From the NCBI GenBank assembly GCA_910587905.1, contig CAJUOF010000229.1, positions 1-5,876 of the forward strand: a DNA stretch of 5,876 nt, read 5' to 3'. Under the pieces are notes generated by a model. That model was not told where the DNA came from and ran no database searches. It saw only the letters and a program-made list of their open reading frames with translations. The stretch is from an uncultured Lachnospiraceae bacterium. Its GTDB lineage: Bacteria; Bacillota_A; Clostridia; Lachnospirales; Lachnospiraceae. Positions 1 through 5,817 of the stretch are shown here, piece by piece. A program made the position numbers and the translations under genes. Every line of letters starts with the position of its first letter. Position 1 is the stretch's first letter.

Positions 1-396
1 GTGGCCGGTTTATATGGGAACGGCATAGAACTGACAGAGAAGATGATGGATTTTCTGTGGGAACGGCAGAGCATAGGCTTAAATAATGTGGCGAACGTCG
101 ATACTCCCGGATACAAGACCAGATATATAACCTTTGAAGAGACTCTTCGCAAGAAACTGCAGAATTCCAGCCGGGGAGAGGGAAACGGGACGAAATCGGC
201 AGTTTATCAAGCGATTCATTCTTCTCATGCCAGACTGCATGTGGATCAGTCTGAGTCTACCCGTTTGGACGGGAACAATGTGGATATGGACCAGGAGCAG
301 GTGGACTTGGTGCGTACCGCCTATGAGTATCAATTTATGTTAAATTCTGTCAACAATGATTTGAAACGTCTACAGAGTGCGGCGAAGGCATTCTGA
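1..396 (+). CDS. flgB: FlgB, flagellar proximal rod protein
   Basis: FlgB is a structural subunit of the proximal rod, exported through the flagellar type III apparatus and assembled outside the membrane onto FliE and the MS ring. The 131-residue frame opens with GTG at base 1 and ends at TGA 394-396. Residues 28-39 (NNVANVDTPGYK) are the N-terminal rod/hook family signature. Residues 91-97 (GNNVDMD), followed by a C-terminal amphipathic helix (about 98-130), are typical of FlgB rather than FlgC. There is no cleavable signal peptide, as expected for a flagellar export substrate. Length is close to the usual FlgB size of about 130 residues, so GTG at base 1 may be the true start. However, no upstream bases are visible to show a ribosome site, and a few N-terminal residues could lie outside. 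It is followed by fliE, without the usual flgC between them. Identification is firm; the start is uncertain. Confidence 0.93.
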   Translation: MAGLYGNGIELTEKMMDFLWERQSIGLNNVANVDTPGYKTRYITFEETLRKKLQNSSRGEGNGTKSAVYQAIHSSHARLHVDQSESTRLDGNNVDMDQEQVDLVRTAYEYQFMLNSVNNDLKRLQSAAKAF

Positions 397-409
397 TTGG
401 GCGAGTAAG

Positions 410-455
410 GGCTTTTGATCCGGAAGTAAGATCTTGATAAAGGCTTTCTATCCGG
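410..455 (+). repeat. Short direct repeat pair in the flgB-fliE spacer
   Basis: Bases 410-423 (GGCTTTTGATCCGG) recur at 442-455 (GGCTTTCTATCCGG) with 12 of 14 matches, 32 bp apart. The second copy lies within the loop and 3' arm of the spacer hairpin. It could be a chance similarity, a scar of local duplication or deletion, or a regulatory motif; nothing in the sequence decides between these. Confidence 0.35.
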
Positions 456-460
456 TCTTA
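427..460 (+). promoter_or_regulatory. Imperfect hairpin in the flgB-fliE spacer
   Basis: Bases 427-433 (TAAGATC) can pair with 454-460 (GGTCTTA) over seven positions, including one G-U pair. Inside this, 436-439 (GATA) pairs with 449-452 (TATC), and a small A/T-rich tip closes the loop. The 3' arm is followed by TTTTG at 461-465, so a weak terminator, attenuator or mRNA-processing/stability element between flgB and fliE is possible. The stem is A/T-rich with an internal loop, so it is not a convincing intrinsic terminator. Function is inferred from the sequence alone. Confidence 0.35.
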
Positions 461-473
461 TTTTGTGTAATGA

Positions 474-482
474 GGGAAGGAG
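474..482 (+). promoter_or_regulatory. Ribosome-binding site of fliE
   Basis: GGGAAGGAG at 474-482 lies 10 nt before ATG 493. It supports that start over the in-frame TTG at 463, which lies upstream of this site and would place the Shine-Dalgarno inside the gene. Confidence 0.8.
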
Positions 483-492
483 CAGTATACAT

Positions 493-810
493 ATGGAATT
501 TGGGACAACGCAGTTTATTACACCTATCACTCCGTGGGAAAAAATTGGGAACGGTACAGGACAAAAAGAGATAAAGAGTGGTGACGAGGTAGAACTCTTT
601 TCTGATGTGTTTCGCGACGTGGTCAATCAGGTTTATACCACTCAGGCAGATGTGGAGAATAAGCAGTATCTTCTGGCCACCGGTCAGCTTGACAATGTCC
701 ATACTTTGCCCATTGCAGAAGCTAAGGCGGCTCTCAGTGTGGATATCCTGATCGGGCTTCGCAATAAAGCGCTGGATGCCTATAATGAGCTGATGAAAAT
801 CAATGTCTAA
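493..810 (+). CDS. fliE: FliE, hook-basal body adaptor protein
   Basis: FliE is the small export substrate that joins the MS ring (FliF) to the proximal rod (FlgB) and is among the first proteins to pass the flagellar export gate. The 105-residue product has a variable, polar N-terminal third (about 1-33). A helix follows (about 34-62), then the conserved C-terminal block. Residues 89-105, LRNKALDAYNELMKINV, are the FliE hallmark (family form: VRNK-DAY-EIM-M-V). Length is normal for the family (about 100). ATG 493 is chosen because of the well-spaced GGGAAGGAG at 474-482; the frame stays open upstream to TTG 463, but that would add ten unlikely residues. The stop is doubled (TAATAA, 808-813). 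fliF begins about 31 bp later, consistent with one transcript. Identification rests on the C-terminal motif and gene order. Confidence 0.93.
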   Translation: MEFGTTQFITPITPWEKIGNGTGQKEIKSGDEVELFSDVFRDVVNQVYTTQADVENKQYLLATGQLDNVHTLPIAEAKAALSVDILIGLRNKALDAYNELMKINV

Positions 811-841
811 TAAAATTCGCTAGTGAAGGTTGGGAAAGAAC

Positions 842-2557
842 GTGCAGAGGTTCAAAGAATGGTGGCAGAAACTGGCATCGAAAACAAAAAAACTGCTGTT
901 GATCTGTGTGGGAGGGACGGTTCTTATCGCACTGGCGATCACGGCTCTTGTATTCTTTAATCAAGATAACAGTTACAGTGTCCTGTTTACGAGTATGAAT
1001 CAATCGGAGGCTGCGCAGGTGGCAAGCCTTCTGCAGGAATCGGATATCTCCTTCAAGTATAATGAGAGTACCGGCACGATCTCTGTGCCTGCTTCTACGG
1101 TAGATCAGACCAGAGCTGATCTCTTGAGTCAGGGGTATCCGAAAAGTGGGTTTTCCTACGACATGTATATCGATCATGCGGGGCTCATGTCCACGGAATC
1201 GGACAGGAAACAGTATACACTTTATGAACTGCAAAACAGGCTGGGCGCACAGATCCGGCTTTTTGATGGTGTGCAGGATGCGACGGTGACGATCACCCAG
1301 GCGGAGAAATCTGCATATGCTTTAAGTGACGACACGGAGTCGGAGGCTTCCGCTGCAGTGACTGTGACCATGGAAAACGGGCGCACTCTCTCCGTCGAGG
1401 GTGCTGACGCGATCAGACGTCTGATTAGTACCTCGGTCAGAGGTATGAATTTCAACGATAATATTTCCGTGTTTGACGCAGCAACCATGTTGGAAGTGGG
1501 GGGCGGCGGAGGAGACGGGACGACTGCCGCAGCAAACGATCTGACGGAATTGACCAGTCTCATTGAAAGCAATATTGAAGCCAATATCCGGACTGTGTTG
1601 GAAAAAATTTATGGCCGCGGGAAGGTGGAGGTGGCTGTCAAGGGCACGGTGAATATGGCGACCCTGCTCCAGGAGAGCACTACATATTCCACGCCGGAAA
1701 AAATCGACGATGAGGATAAAACCGGTCTTTTGGAAAGAGAGACGGTAGCCGGCGGCACGGAGATAGGCACGGATGCGGACGACGGCGGTGTGGCCGGCGC
1801 CGACGGCAATGCGGAGACCCCCCGTTACACATATGAAAACGGCGAGGATGCGGCAGACAGCTACACCTATGACAGCCGTACCAGGCAGTGGCTTTACAAT
1901 ACGGTGAAAGAGCAGCGCCAGGTAGATCCCGGAGTGCTGGAGAATACGACAGTCAGCGTTGTGATTGATACGGACGATATGTCTGTGGAGCTTTCAGAGC
2001 TTCGAAGCCTGGTGGCCAATGCCTCCGGGATTTCGGCCGAGGATGCGGTGGATAATATCACCATTGTCCGGACTTTGTCGGCAGAATCGAAAGCTTTGGC
2101 GGGAGAGGATAATATCCCGGCGATACAGCCGGATGCTGAAGAGGACGGAGGTCTGCCTCTTCCGATCTTGATTGCCATCATTGCCGGTGCTGTCCTGATT
2201 CTGCTGCTGTTGCTGTTGCTGCTGCTTCGCAGAAAGAAAAAGAAGAAAAAGGCGGCAGAGGAGGAGGAACTCCTTGCGATGCCTGCCGGAGCTCTTGGGG
2301 CAGCGGCCGAGGATGGCTGGTCTGAAGGGGAGGCCCCGAATGCTGCAGTTGCGTCGATTTTGGAGGAGGAGGAAGAAACCTCTCAAAATGAGGAGATCAT
2401 CAAGCTTAAGATGCAGCGGAATATGAAGCTGAAGCAGAATATCGGCGAGATGGTGGATCAGAATCCGCAGATTGTCGCCAAACTTGTACAGGGCTGGCTG
2501 ACCAGCGAGGAGGGTGGTAGAAATGGCGGAGGCCGCAGTTCAGACAAACGCAAATAG
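842..2557 (+). CDS. fliF: FliF, flagellar MS-ring protein
   Basis: FliF oligomerises in the cytoplasmic membrane to form the MS ring, the base on which rod, rotor and export gate assemble. From GTG 842 the product is 571 residues, slightly long for the family (about 530-570). Visible parts in order: basic N-terminus; first membrane helix (about 18-38); ring-building domains (about 45-215); a Gly-rich linker (EVGGGGGDG, 218-226); a third ring domain (about 235-415) with an acidic Gly/Asp-rich insertion (about 285-345) where the beta-collar lies; second membrane helix (439-462) ending in nine leucines; RR plus six lysines (463-470); an acidic cytoplasmic segment; and the FliG-binding C-terminus (about 518-554, IGEMVDQNP...LVQGWL). 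Start: the frame opens at TTG 830, but GAAGG (825-829) abuts that codon and lies 12 nt before GTG 842, so GTG is preferred with moderate certainty. The last 35 bp overlap fliG and encode an unusual Gly/Arg-rich tail. Confidence 0.95.
   Translation: MQRFKEWWQKLASKTKKLLLICVGGTVLIALAITALVFFNQDNSYSVLFTSMNQSEAAQVASLLQESDISFKYNESTGTISVPASTVDQTRADLLSQGYPKSGFSYDMYIDHAGLMSTESDRKQYTLYELQNRLGAQIRLFDGVQDATVTITQAEKSAYALSDDTESEASAAVTVTMENGRTLSVEGADAIRRLISTSVRGMNFNDNISVFDAATMLEVGGGGGDGTTAAANDLTELTSLIESNIEANIRTVLEKIYGRGKVEVAVKGTVNMATLLQESTTYSTPEKIDDEDKTGLLERETVAGGTEIGTDADDGGVAGADGNAETPRYTYENGEDAADSYTYDSRTRQWLYNTVKEQRQVDPGVLENTTVSVVIDTDDMSVELSELRSLVANASGISAEDAVDNITIVRTLSAESKALAGEDNIPAIQPDAEEDGGLPLPILIAIIAGAVLILLLLLLLLLRRKKKKKKAAEEEELLAMPAGALGAAAEDGWSEGEAPNAAVASILEEEEETSQNEEIIKLKMQRNMKLKQNIGEMVDQNPQIVAKLVQGWLTSEEGGRNGGGRSSDKRK
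2508..2514 (+). promoter_or_regulatory. Ribosome-binding site of fliG, inside fliF
   Basis: AGGAGGG at 2508-2514 is a near-perfect Shine-Dalgarno lying within the fliF coding sequence, 8 nt before ATG 2523. It fixes the fliG start at 2523 rather than the in-frame GTG 2514, which overlaps the site itself. Confidence 0.85.
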
Positions 2558-3587
2558 AGAAGGTGCGCAGGAAGAGAGAAAGGCTGAGCTGACGCTCAAA
2601 CAGAAAGCAGCCATTGTCATTGTGTCTCTTGGAGCCGACCGTGCGTCTCAGATTTATAAATATTTGAGCGAGCAGGATATCGAGGATTTGACTTATGAGG
2701 TGGCAAAGCTGGGGAAAACCAGCAATGCCCAGGTGGAAGAAGCTCTGGATGAGTTCTATAAGCTGTGTCTGACCCATAAGATGATGACGGACGGTGGCCT
2801 GGATTATGCCAGAAACGTTCTGGAAAAGGCATTTGGCGATACGACTGCCAGGTCACTTTTGGAGAGGGTTTCCAAGACCCTCCAGTCGAAACCCTTCAAT
2901 TTTTTTACCAAGGGCGATCCGAAGGCCCTGCTCTCCTTATTGCAGCATGAGCGCTCTCAGGTGATTGTTCTGATTTTATCCTATATGGATCCGGAACAGG
3001 CGGCCGGGATTTTGGAGCAGCTGCCGGAGGAGAAGAGGATTCCGGTGCTGGAGGGTATGGCGAATATGGACCGGGTATCCCCCGAGGCCATTGCCATTGT
3101 AGAAGAAGAGATGAAACGGAAGTTTTCCGCGATCATTACCAGTGAGGATAACACGAACCTGGGTGGTATCGATTATGTGGCGGATATCATGAACCACGTG
3201 GACCGCAGCAATGAGAGGAAGATTTTCGAGGAATTGGGCAAGACCAATCCCGATTTGGCGCAGGATATCCGGGACAAAATGTTCATCTTCGAGAATATTC
3301 TGGATATGGACGATCGTTCCGTACAGCGTTTTGTGCGTGACTGTGATTCCAAGGATGTGGTATACGCGCTCAAGACGGCTTCCCAGGAGATGCAGGCTAT
3401 TTTCTTCAGCAATATGTCCAAGAGAATGGCGGAGACGGTCAAGGCCGATCTGGAGATTACGACCAACGTCCGTCTGAAAGATGTGGAAGAGGCACAGCAG
3501 CGTATTGTTAATCTGATCCGGAATCTGGAGGAGAGAGGCGAGGTAATCATTAAGAAGGGCGGTGACGAGGATGATATCATCGTCTAA
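2523..3587 (+). CDS. fliG: FliG, flagellar rotor/switch protein
   Basis: FliG sits on the cytoplasmic face of the MS ring, binding FliF by its N-domain, FliM by its middle and C-domains, and the stator protein MotA by its C-terminal torque helix. The 354-residue product begins with about 20 polar residues not found in a typical FliG. The N-domain follows (from LTLKQKAAIVIVSLG, 23-37), then the middle domain (about 130-205), the Gly-Gly linker (GGID, 214-217) and the C-domain. The C-domain has the MFXF motif (M253-F256), the torque helix (about 282-310) and VRLKDVEEAQ (316-325). Torque residues matching E. coli K264, R281, D289 and R297 are present as K284, R301, D309 and R317, but the D288 position is Ala308. 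The EHPQ motif of the middle domain reads ERSQ (143-146). ATG 2523 is set by AGGAGGG at 2508-2514. It overlaps fliF by 35 bp and fliH by 17 bp, suggesting translational coupling. Confidence 0.96.
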   Translation: MAEAAVQTNANREGAQEERKAELTLKQKAAIVIVSLGADRASQIYKYLSEQDIEDLTYEVAKLGKTSNAQVEEALDEFYKLCLTHKMMTDGGLDYARNVLEKAFGDTTARSLLERVSKTLQSKPFNFFTKGDPKALLSLLQHERSQVIVLILSYMDPEQAAGILEQLPEEKRIPVLEGMANMDRVSPEAIAIVEEEMKRKFSAIITSEDNTNLGGIDYVADIMNHVDRSNERKIFEELGKTNPDLAQDIRDKMFIFENILDMDDRSVQRFVRDCDSKDVVYALKTASQEMQAIFFSNMSKRMAETVKADLEITTNVRLKDVEEAQQRIVNLIRNLEERGEVIIKKGGDEDDIIV

Positions 3588-4413
3588 AAGCGTGATTAAG
3601 GCGTGGAGTCCGGAAAAAGTCCGTGATTTCATTCCACCTCTGACCGTATCTCAACCGGTGATCCGGGAACTGAATCGGCGGAATCTGGATGAGGCTGCCG
3701 ACCAGGAAGCAGCACAGACAGCAGAAGAGAAATTTTACATAGATGAGGAACTGGAAGCCTTGCGGGCCATGGAAGAGGCGGCTAGAGAGGCAGATGAACA
3801 GGCTGAGCTTGCGCTGGCGGAGGCGAAAAAGCAGGCTGAGGAACTTCTTGAAGCGGCCAAAGCGGAAGCGGAGACCATCAAGGAGGAGGCCAGACAGGCC
3901 GGCTATGCGAGAGGCCTGGAGGAAGGCCGGCAGGCCGGGCGGGCGGAAGCCACGGGAAAGATGGAGGCAGTCCTGGAGGAACAGAGGCAGGCAGTGAGTC
4001 AGGAACTTTCAGAGACGGTCGCCAGCATTGAACGGGCCAAAAGCAAATGTCTTCGGGATTATCTGGATCAGCTTAGAGATTGCGCGTTTGCAGTGGCGGA
4101 AAAGGTGATCCATACCAGCCTGGAGGCGAGCGGCGATATTATCCGCAGGATGATCGTCTTTGAGACAGAGAAGCTAAAGAAGACGGCTTGGCTCAAGATT
4201 TATCTGGAAAAGATGGACTATGACATGATGATGGAGGCAGACGTGGATTTGGTGACGGAGCTTACCAGGGTATCTGACAACATTAAGTTCATTGTCATGG
4301 AAAAAGAGCAGCGGGGAAGCTGTATCATCGAAACGCCGGAGGAGATTCTCGATATCGGCGTGGAGACACAGATGGAAAATATTCGTGAAATTACAGGAAC
4401 CATACGCGCATAG
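3571..4413 (+). CDS. fliH: FliH, flagellar export ATPase regulator/peripheral stalk
   Basis: FliH binds the export ATPase FliI, restrains its activity and docks the ATPase complex at the C-ring and export gate. The 280-residue product has a short N-terminal segment with Trp12 in AWSPEKV (11-17). A highly charged Ala/Glu-rich coiled coil follows (about 55-110). Next is a glycine-zipper series with small residues every fourth position (A107, G111, G115, G119, G123), the AxxxG(xxxG)n repeat characteristic of FliH. A second helical stretch (130-180) leads to the C-terminal FliI-binding domain, with GSCIIET (249-255) and VETQMENI (264-271) matching the family's GxCxIET...TQLE region. Start: AAGAAGGG at 3552-3559 lies 11 nt before ATG 3571; the in-frame GTG 3562 is only 2 nt from it and is disfavoured. 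It overlaps the end of fliG by 17 bp. Sequence similarity is weaker than for the neighbours, as usual for FliH, but repeat, C-terminus and position agree. Confidence 0.92.
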   Translation: MISSSKSVIKAWSPEKVRDFIPPLTVSQPVIRELNRRNLDEAADQEAAQTAEEKFYIDEELEALRAMEEAAREADEQAELALAEAKKQAEELLEAAKAEAETIKEEARQAGYARGLEEGRQAGRAEATGKMEAVLEEQRQAVSQELSETVASIERAKSKCLRDYLDQLRDCAFAVAEKVIHTSLEASGDIIRRMIVFETEKLKKTAWLKIYLEKMDYDMMMEADVDLVTELTRVSDNIKFIVMEKEQRGSCIIETPEEILDIGVETQMENIREITGTIRA

Positions 4414-4480
4414 AAATGATATACCTGTGAGTATGGGCACCGTGGGCACGGAGATCGACAGGGGCCACAACCATAGAGCG

Positions 4481-4486
4481 AAGGAG
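4481..4486 (+). promoter_or_regulatory. Ribosome-binding site of fliI
   Basis: AAGGAG at 4481-4486 lies 10 nt before ATG 4497 and supports that start. The 83-bp fliH-fliI spacer (4414-4496) also contains two copies of GGGCAC (4435-4440, 4444-4449) and a short possible pairing of CCTGT (4424-4428) with ACAGG (4458-4462). No terminator is evident. Confidence 0.8.
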
Positions 4487-4496
4487 CAGGACGGCT

Positions 4497-5798
4497 ATGT
4501 TTAAGAAAATGCCGCAGTTGATCGCCAATTCAGAGACGATCAGCCGAATCGGGAAAATTGAAAATGTAGTCGGGATGTCTGTGGAGGCATCAGGCGGCAG
4601 AAGCAGCATCGGCGACATCGTGATGATCTATAACGAGGAGCAGAACAGGCAGATTCGCGCCGAGGTGGTGGGCTTCAAGGAAAACCGCATTCAGCTGATG
4701 GCTTATGAGAATACCAGCGGGATCAGCGCGGGCAGCTTCGTGAGGAACACGAGGCGGCGCTTGAAAGTGCCTGTGGGGGATTTTCTCCGGGGACGTATTA
4801 TCAATGCCATGGGAGAACCCATAGACGGAGGTCCGGAGCTCCATCCCACAAGATTTTATTCTGTGGATTCTCCGGGGATCAATCCTCTGGCCAGACCGCC
4901 GATCAGAGAGCGGCTGGAGTTTGGGGTAAAGGCCATTGACGGGCTGAACACCATCGGGAAAGGCCAGAGAATCGGTATCTTTGCCGGATCCGGTGTCGGC
5001 AAGAGTACCTTGATGGGAATGATTGCCAAAAATGTAAAGACAGATATCAACGTAATTGCCCTGGTGGGTGAGCGAGGCCGTGAGGTTCTGGAATTCGTCC
5101 AGAAAGACCTGGGGGAGGAGGGAATGAGCCGCTCCGTGTTGGTGGTGGCAACCTCGGACCAGCCGGCCATGCTCCGCATGAAGTGTCCCTTGGTGGCGAC
5201 CACGATTGCGGAATATTTCAGAGATCAGGGGATGGATGTCCTTCTGATGATGGATTCCCTGACCCGTTATGCGATGGCCCAGAGAGAGATCGGTTTAGCG
5301 ATTGGGGAGCCTCCCATTGCGAGAGGGTATACGCCTTCCATCTATGCGGAATTTCCCAAGCTTTTAGAGCGGAGCGGCAATTTTGACAAGGGTTCCATTA
5401 CCGGAGTCTATACGGTGCTGGTGGAAGGGGATGATACCAACGAGCCGATTTCCGATACGGTCCGAGGCATCCTGGATGGGCATATCGTGTTGAGCCGTCA
5501 GCTTGCCAACGAGAATCATTTTCCCGCCATTGACATTGGCGCCAGCATCTCCCGATTGATGGTGGAGATCGTTCCGGAGGACCATAAGAAAATCGACGGC
5601 CGGTTTCGGAATCTTCTGGCGCTTTATCAGAAAAATGCCGACCTGATCGCCATCGGCGCTTACAAAAAAGGCACCAATCCTGCACTCGACGAGGCAGTTT
5701 CCAAGATCAACAATATGAATGGATTTTTGACACAGGGAATTAATGAAAGCTTTTCTTATGAAGAGACGGTGAAGCTGATGCGGGCGATCGCCGGATAA
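4497..5798 (+). CDS. fliI: FliI, flagellar type III export ATPase
   Basis: FliI is the cytoplasmic hexameric ATPase of the flagellar export apparatus. It works with FliH and FliJ to deliver and unfold substrates at the FlhA/FlhB gate. The 433-residue product has the normal family length. Visible parts are an F1-like N-terminal beta domain (about 15-90), then VGDFLRGRIINAMGEPID (93-110). The Walker A loop is AGSGVGKST (163-171, Lys169), and the catalytic-glutamate segment is VGERGRE (190-196, Glu192). The Walker B strand is VLLMMD (248-253, Asp253), followed by SLTRYAMAQREIGLA and the type III ATPase signature around PPIARGYTPS (272-281). The C-terminal helical domain covers about 370-433. All catalytic residues I can check are intact, so it should be active. 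It is separated from F1/V-type ATPases by context and by the REIGLA...GEPP segment. Start ATG 4497 is backed by AAGGAG at 4481-4486. Stop is TAA 5796-5798, 19 bp before fliJ. Confidence 0.98.
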   Translation: MFKKMPQLIANSETISRIGKIENVVGMSVEASGGRSSIGDIVMIYNEEQNRQIRAEVVGFKENRIQLMAYENTSGISAGSFVRNTRRRLKVPVGDFLRGRIINAMGEPIDGGPELHPTRFYSVDSPGINPLARPPIRERLEFGVKAIDGLNTIGKGQRIGIFAGSGVGKSTLMGMIAKNVKTDINVIALVGERGREVLEFVQKDLGEEGMSRSVLVVATSDQPAMLRMKCPLVATTIAEYFRDQGMDVLLMMDSLTRYAMAQREIGLAIGEPPIARGYTPSIYAEFPKLLERSGNFDKGSITGVYTVLVEGDDTNEPISDTVRGILDGHIVLSRQLANENHFPAIDIGASISRLMVEIVPEDHKKIDGRFRNLLALYQKNADLIAIGAYKKGTNPALDEAVSKINNMNGFLTQGINESFSYEETVKLMRAIAG

Positions 5799-5803
5799 GA
5801 CAT

Positions 5804-5809
5804 GGAGGG
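5804..5809 (+). promoter_or_regulatory. Ribosome-binding site of fliJ
   Basis: GGAGGG at 5804-5809 lies 8 nt before GTG 5818. This strong, ideally spaced site fixes a GTG start for fliJ and supports a real gene although only its first codons are in the window. Confidence 0.8.
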
Positions 5810-5817
5810 ATTTTTAA

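Noticed and set aside
434..463. Possible sigma-70 promoter in the flgB-fliE spacer (TTGATA at 434-439)
   Set aside because: The hexamers at suitable distance (such as TTATTT at 458-463) match TATAAT poorly, so there is no supportable -10 box.
463..492. TTG 463 as the fliE start
   Set aside because: The strong ribosome site (474-482) is inside this extension and ideally spaced for ATG 493; the added ten residues have no FliE character.
800..1234. Minus-strand open frame (144 codons) opposite the start of fliF
   Set aside because: Antisense shadow of fliF with no recognisable family, no supporting ribosome site noted and no matching neighbours on that strand.
1494..1515. G-rich stretch in fliF as a possible structured or regulatory DNA element
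   Set aside because: It encodes the Gly-rich linker of FliF in frame and lacks four evenly spaced G-runs of convincing quadruplex form.
2976..3632. Long minus-strand open frame (218 codons) opposite fliG
   Set aside because: It lies wholly antisense to a clearly coding, conserved gene, its translation is rich in His/Leu/Ile without a recognisable domain, and it reflects codon bias of fliG.
4292..4504. Frameshifted extension or separate gene across the end of fliH
   Set aside because: fliH already has a complete, family-like C-terminus in its own frame (ETP...VETQMENI), so no frameshift is needed.
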